From an uncultured Chitinophagaceae bacterium (GTDB taxonomy: Bacteria > Bacteroidota > Bacteroidia > Chitinophagales > Chitinophagaceae), in the NCBI GenBank assembly GCA_937996595.1, contig CALKVC010000253.1:1-17697 (forward strand): a stretch of 17,697 nucleotides of DNA, written 5' to 3'. Below the pieces are notes generated by a model that was given only the letters and a program-made list of their open reading frames with translations, had not been told where the DNA came from and did not search any database. Positions 14,864 to 17,697 of this stretch are shown here, piece after piece (within the stretch, counting starts at the first letter, position 1; every line of letters begins with the position of its first letter). The position numbers were made by a program, and so were the translations under genes.

Positions 14864-15943
14864 ATGAGAAATTATGTTACTGTTTTGATATGTGTGATAT
14901 CAATACAATCATGCACTTCCGGTAAAGAAAAAATTAACCCGGTAAAAGAATCAATAACAGAGTCAGTTTATGCATCCGGTGTTGTAAAAAGCATCAACCA
15001 ATACCAGGTATATGCTCCGGTAAACGGGTTAATACAGCAAATACTGGTAAAGGAAGGAGATACGGTTGATGTAAATGAAGAAATTATAAGGATCAGAAGC
15101 GAGGCAGCCAGGTTGAATACCGAGAATGCACAACTGGCTTCTGAACATAACGCTGTACGTTCTAATGCTGATAAACTGAGTGAAGCAATGGCTAATATCA
15201 GTTTTCTCAGGACAAAATTGAAAAACGATTCACTGCTGCTGGAAAGGCAACGTAATCTTTGGCAGCAGGAAATTGGCACCAGGAATGAACTGGATCAGCG
15301 TGAACTGGCTTTTAAGAACAGCCAGGCTGCTTACAATGCGGCCATGTACAGGTATAACGACCTTCAGCGGCAACTTGATTTCTCTGCAGCACAATCAAAA
15401 AATAACCTGCAACTAAGTAAATCGATAGCAGGGGATTATACCATTACAAGTAAGATGCACGGGAGAGTGTATGATATATTCAAAAAAGAAGGAGAGATGG
15501 TTACTACGCAGTCACCGGTTGCTGTCATAGGCGGTGCGGAGGAATTTGTTATTGAATTGCAGGTTGATGAATATGATATCAGCAGCGTGGTGCCTGGCAT
15601 GGAAGTGCTGATTAGAATGGATGGATATAAGGGCCAGGTTTTTAAAGCAGCCATAACCAGGATCATTCCGTTCATGAATGAACGCACCCGTGCCTTTACT
15701 GTGGAAGCTTCTTTTATAGGCAAACCGCCTGTTTTATATCCGAACATGACGATGGAAGCAAATATAATCATCCGGACAAAAACAGATGCAATTACAATTC
15801 CCGCCGAATACCTGATAAATGATTCGCTGGTGATGCTGGCATCAGGTGAGAAAAGAAAAGTGGAAACCGGATTAAGAGATTATCGTAAAGTGGAAATAGT
15901 TAAGGGACTTTCAACAGAAAACCAGCTTATAAAAAATGAATAG
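14864..15943 (+). CDS. HlyD/MacA-type membrane fusion lipoprotein
   Basis: I chose ATG 14864 because it gives a lipoprotein signal (MRNYVTVLICVISIQSC, lipobox IQSC, Cys17); the frame also extends upstream into pfkB. The 359-residue product has a lipoyl/biotinyl half-motif (about 45-75, YAPVNGLIQQILVKEGDTV), a coiled-coil hairpin (about 80-170, NTENAQLASEHNAVRSN onward), the second lipoyl half (YTITSKMHGRVYDIFKKEGE), and a beta-barrel domain (EFVIELQVDEYDISSVVPGM). These are RND/MacA-type adaptor features. It should bridge the inner-membrane ABC permease to an outer-membrane channel or carrier. Its stop overlaps the next start by 8 bp. Confidence 0.9.
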   Translation: MRNYVTVLICVISIQSCTSGKEKINPVKESITESVYASGVVKSINQYQVYAPVNGLIQQILVKEGDTVDVNEEIIRIRSEAARLNTENAQLASEHNAVRSNADKLSEAMANISFLRTKLKNDSLLLERQRNLWQQEIGTRNELDQRELAFKNSQAAYNAAMYRYNDLQRQLDFSAAQSKNNLQLSKSIAGDYTITSKMHGRVYDIFKKEGEMVTTQSPVAVIGGAEEFVIELQVDEYDISSVVPGMEVLIRMDGYKGQVFKAAITRIIPFMNERTRAFTVEASFIGKPPVLYPNMTMEANIIIRTKTDAITIPAEYLINDSLVMLASGEKRKVETGLRDYRKVEIVKGLSTENQLIKNE

Positions 15944-17195
15944 CCGGCTTATCATTAGCATCGCAAAATCACTTTTGATAGCACGTTGGCGGCAGACCAT
16001 GGTGGCCGCTATTGGTGTAACATTCAGCATCACCATGTTCATAACCCTGTTAAGTTTCATGGGTGGATTAAATAAAATGCTGGATGGATTGGTCGTTAAC
16101 CGCACACCGCACATCCGTATTTTCAATGAAATAAAACCAAGCGAATGGCAGCCGGTCAACTTGTCGCCGGAGTACAAAGGGAATTATAATATTGTTCGTT
16201 CTGTTAAATCAGAAAGCAGCAGGCAGGAGATTTATAATAGCGCAGCCATCATGAAAGCCTTACAGGAAGACCCTCGTGTGCTAGGCCTGGCTCCAAAGAT
16301 TAACGCCCAGGTTTTTTACAACGACGGCGTGGTAGATATAACGGGTGTGCTTTATGGCATAGATGCAAAAGAAGAAATAAAGATGTTTCATTTCAGTGAA
16401 TATGTAACCAGCGGAAACCCACTTGATATCAATAACCTGGCAAACAGTGTCATTCTCGGAAAACCGCTTGCAGAAAAACTACATGCATCCATCGGCGATA
16501 TCATACAGGTTGTAACTATCAGGGGAGACAGGTTCCCGTTGAAACTGGTTGGCATATATGAGTCGGGGCTTAGGGATATTGACAAGACACTTGGTTTTGC
16601 CAATATCAAAACCACCCAGAAGATACTGGGAAAGGAGAATAATTATATTACAGACATACAGGTGAAATTGCATGATATTAATAAAGCGCCTGAACTGGCC
16701 CGTTCTTATGCCGCCCGTTTTAAAACGGAGGCAGAGGATATTCAAACGGCTAATTCTCAGTTTGAGACTGGCAGTTTTGTGCGAACGGTCATATCCTATG
16801 CGGTGGGCATCACACTTCTGATTGTTGCCGGCTTCGGAATTTACAATATCCTAAACATGATGATCTATGAGAAGATGGATACGATCGCCATATTGAAAGC
16901 AACGGGATTTGCAGGTAAGGATGTGAAATCAGTTTTCCTGGTAATCGCATTGAGCATCGGCATAGCCGGTGGTTTGTTCGGGCTCCTGTTTGGATTTGCG
17001 CTGTCTTCATTCATTGACCAGGTGCCATTTAAAACAGCCGCTTTACCAACCATTACTACTTATCCTGTTTACTATAATATTAAATTTTATATCATCGGTA
17101 TGCTGTTTTCAATTGTTACAACTTATCTCGCCGGATTATTTCCTGCAAGAAAAGCCAGCAGGATTGACCCGGTCATAATCATAAGAGGTAAATAA
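15936..17195 (+). CDS. FtsX/MacB-type ABC transporter permease
   Basis: The 419-residue protein has one N-terminal membrane helix (about 22-42), a large periplasmic domain (about 45-285; MacB/LolC-like), and three C-terminal helices. The ends match the FtsX family: YNILNMMIYEKMDTIAILKATGF (about 306-328) and LFPARKASRIDPVIIIRGK at the C-terminus. Partners are the adaptor upstream (8-bp overlap) and the ATPase at 17307. It could be a macrolide/peptide-type exporter or a lipoprotein-release system; the separate MacA-like adaptor favours export. Confidence 0.92.
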   Translation: MNSRLIISIAKSLLIARWRQTMVAAIGVTFSITMFITLLSFMGGLNKMLDGLVVNRTPHIRIFNEIKPSEWQPVNLSPEYKGNYNIVRSVKSESSRQEIYNSAAIMKALQEDPRVLGLAPKINAQVFYNDGVVDITGVLYGIDAKEEIKMFHFSEYVTSGNPLDINNLANSVILGKPLAEKLHASIGDIIQVVTIRGDRFPLKLVGIYESGLRDIDKTLGFANIKTTQKILGKENNYITDIQVKLHDINKAPELARSYAARFKTEAEDIQTANSQFETGSFVRTVISYAVGITLLIVAGFGIYNILNMMIYEKMDTIAILKATGFAGKDVKSVFLVIALSIGIAGGLFGLLFGFALSSFIDQVPFKTAALPTITTYPVYYNIKFYIIGMLFSIVTTYLAGLFPARKASRIDPVIIIRGK

Positions 17196-17220
17196 TATGA
17201 AAGACAAAATATTCTTTTGT

Positions 17221-17271
17221 TCGTCATTGCGGGGAACGACTTGTACCGATTATTTGAGTAAGCAATCTGCT
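17221..17271. repeat. Possible REP-like palindromic element
   Basis: TCGTCATTGCGGGGAACGA (17221-17239) and AAGCAATCTGC (17260-17270) resemble the two ends of a palindromic repeat found in many bacterial genomes (CGTCATTGCGAGG...GAAGCAATCT, from memory). Complementary cores ATTGC and GCAAT allow a hairpin. It lies between the permease stop and the ATPase start. I see only one copy in this window. Confidence 0.4.
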
Positions 17272-17306
17272 TAATTAGAAATTAAGATGTTCGAAGCAAG
17301 TTACAT

Positions 17307-17647
17307 ATGAATCAAAAAATACTCGAAGCCCACCACATCGTTAAATATTTTCACGATCCGGTAACTGTGAAAGTGCTGGATGATATCAGTTTTTCCATTA
17401 ACAGGAAGGAATTTGTTTCTGTAATGGGAAAATCAGGTTGCGGAAAATCTACCCTGCTATATATACTTTCAACGATGGATACGGATTATGAAGGAACCCT
17501 GATGATTGACGGCATCAGCCTGAAAGGGAAAAAAGAAAATGAACTTGCCCGTATACGGAATAAAAAAATCGGTTTCATATTCCAGTTCCATTACCTGCTC
17601 AATGAATTCAGCGTACTTAGGAACGTGATGCTTCCCGGGCTGAAATT
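17307..17647 (+). CDS. ABC transporter ATP-binding protein (LolD/MacB type), 3' truncated
   Basis: About 113 genuine residues are present: A-loop region near FHDPVTVKVLDDISFS, Walker A GKSGCGKS (41-48), and the Q-loop FIFQFHYLLNEFSVLRNVMLP (about 88-108). The signature, Walker B and H-loop are missing because the contig ends. The apparent stop at 17667-17669 is inside adapter sequence and is not biological. The DDISFSI and HYLL stretches fit the LolD/MacB subfamily, matching the FtsX-type permease upstream. The ATPase is separated from the permease by 111 bp, wider than the other gaps in this operon. Confidence 0.88.
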
Positions 17648-17697
17648 AGATCGGAAGAGCGTCGTGTAGGGAAAGAGTGTCTTCGCCTGTGTAGATC
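17648..17697. other. Illumina TruSeq adapter contamination
   Basis: From 17648 the sequence begins AGATCGGAAGAGC and continues as the reverse complement of the TruSeq P5-side adapter to 17680. It is followed by CTTCGCCT (17681-17688) and GTGTAGATC (17689-17697), which is the reverse-complemented i5 index position and the P5 stem. The index reads AGGCGAAG on the other strand, which I recall as TruSeq HT i5 D505. None of this is genomic. Confidence 0.97.

Noticed and set aside
17197..17274. A 25-codon frame directly after the permease stop
   Set aside because: It runs through the REP-like palindrome, has no recognisable features and no initiation signal; most likely chance.
17648..17669. Residues DRKSVV and the stop of the last ATPase frame
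   Set aside because: They are translated from Illumina adapter, not genome.

Overview
The window looks like a chromosomal stretch of a Bacteroidota bacterium, probably close to Chitinophagaceae. This is inferred from the protein families, the near absence of Shine-Dalgarno sequences, and several TAnnTTTG -7 promoter elements, which are the form used by the Bacteroidota primary sigma factor. It is a metagenome- or draft-type contig. The first gene is cut at base 1, and the last 50 bases are Illumina adapter with a readable i5 index, so real sequence ends near 17647.

Layout. 1-924 (+): the end of an AI-2E-family membrane protein. 996-1427 and 1543-1917 (-): two small proteins of unknown function. 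4216 to 2172 (-): an apparent operon of erythromycin-esterase-like protein, a small acidic/proline-rich protein and a PEBP (YbhB-like) protein. 4429-6272 (+): operon of DUF892 ferritin-like protein, alpha/beta hydrolase and phosphoribosyltransferase. 7331 to 6273 (-): coiled-coil protein and a CDP-alcohol phosphatidyltransferase. 7419-8717 (+): phospholipase-D/cardiolipin-synthase-like protein. 9724 to 8714 (-): YdjM-like membrane metal-dependent hydrolase. 9988-12604 (+): MlaE-MlaF-MlaD lipid transport genes. 12731-13706 (+): alkyltransferase-like (ATL/MGMT-fold) protein and a NimA/PPOX-like flavoprotein. 13899 to the end (+): pfkB followed by a lipoprotein membrane-fusion protein, a FtsX/MacB-type permease and the start of its ATPase.

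The most notable signal is regulatory. Seven promoters share one 65-bp module (64 bp in one case): two TGA-N6-TCA pseudo-palindromes (consensus about TGATRCCTGTCA) with centres exactly 22 bp apart, then 22-23 bp, then a TAnnTTTG -7 element. I see no -33 element in the modules I checked for one. This is the geometry of a class II activator of the CRP/FNR superfamily, with an added upstream dimer. The modules precede six to seven transcription units covering most genes here, which points to one regulon. No regulator gene lies in the window.

The gene content (PfkB, phosphoribosyltransferase, hydrolase, erythromycin-esterase-like protein, PPOX flavoprotein) parallels the Mycobacterium tuberculosis DosR dormancy regulon, but with an FNR-like box instead of a DosR box. 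The working hypothesis is a low-oxygen or stress regulon of Bacteroidota that combines DosR-type metabolic genes with envelope lipid remodelling (phosphatidyltransferase, PLD enzyme, Mla transport) and an ABC efflux or lipoprotein-release system.
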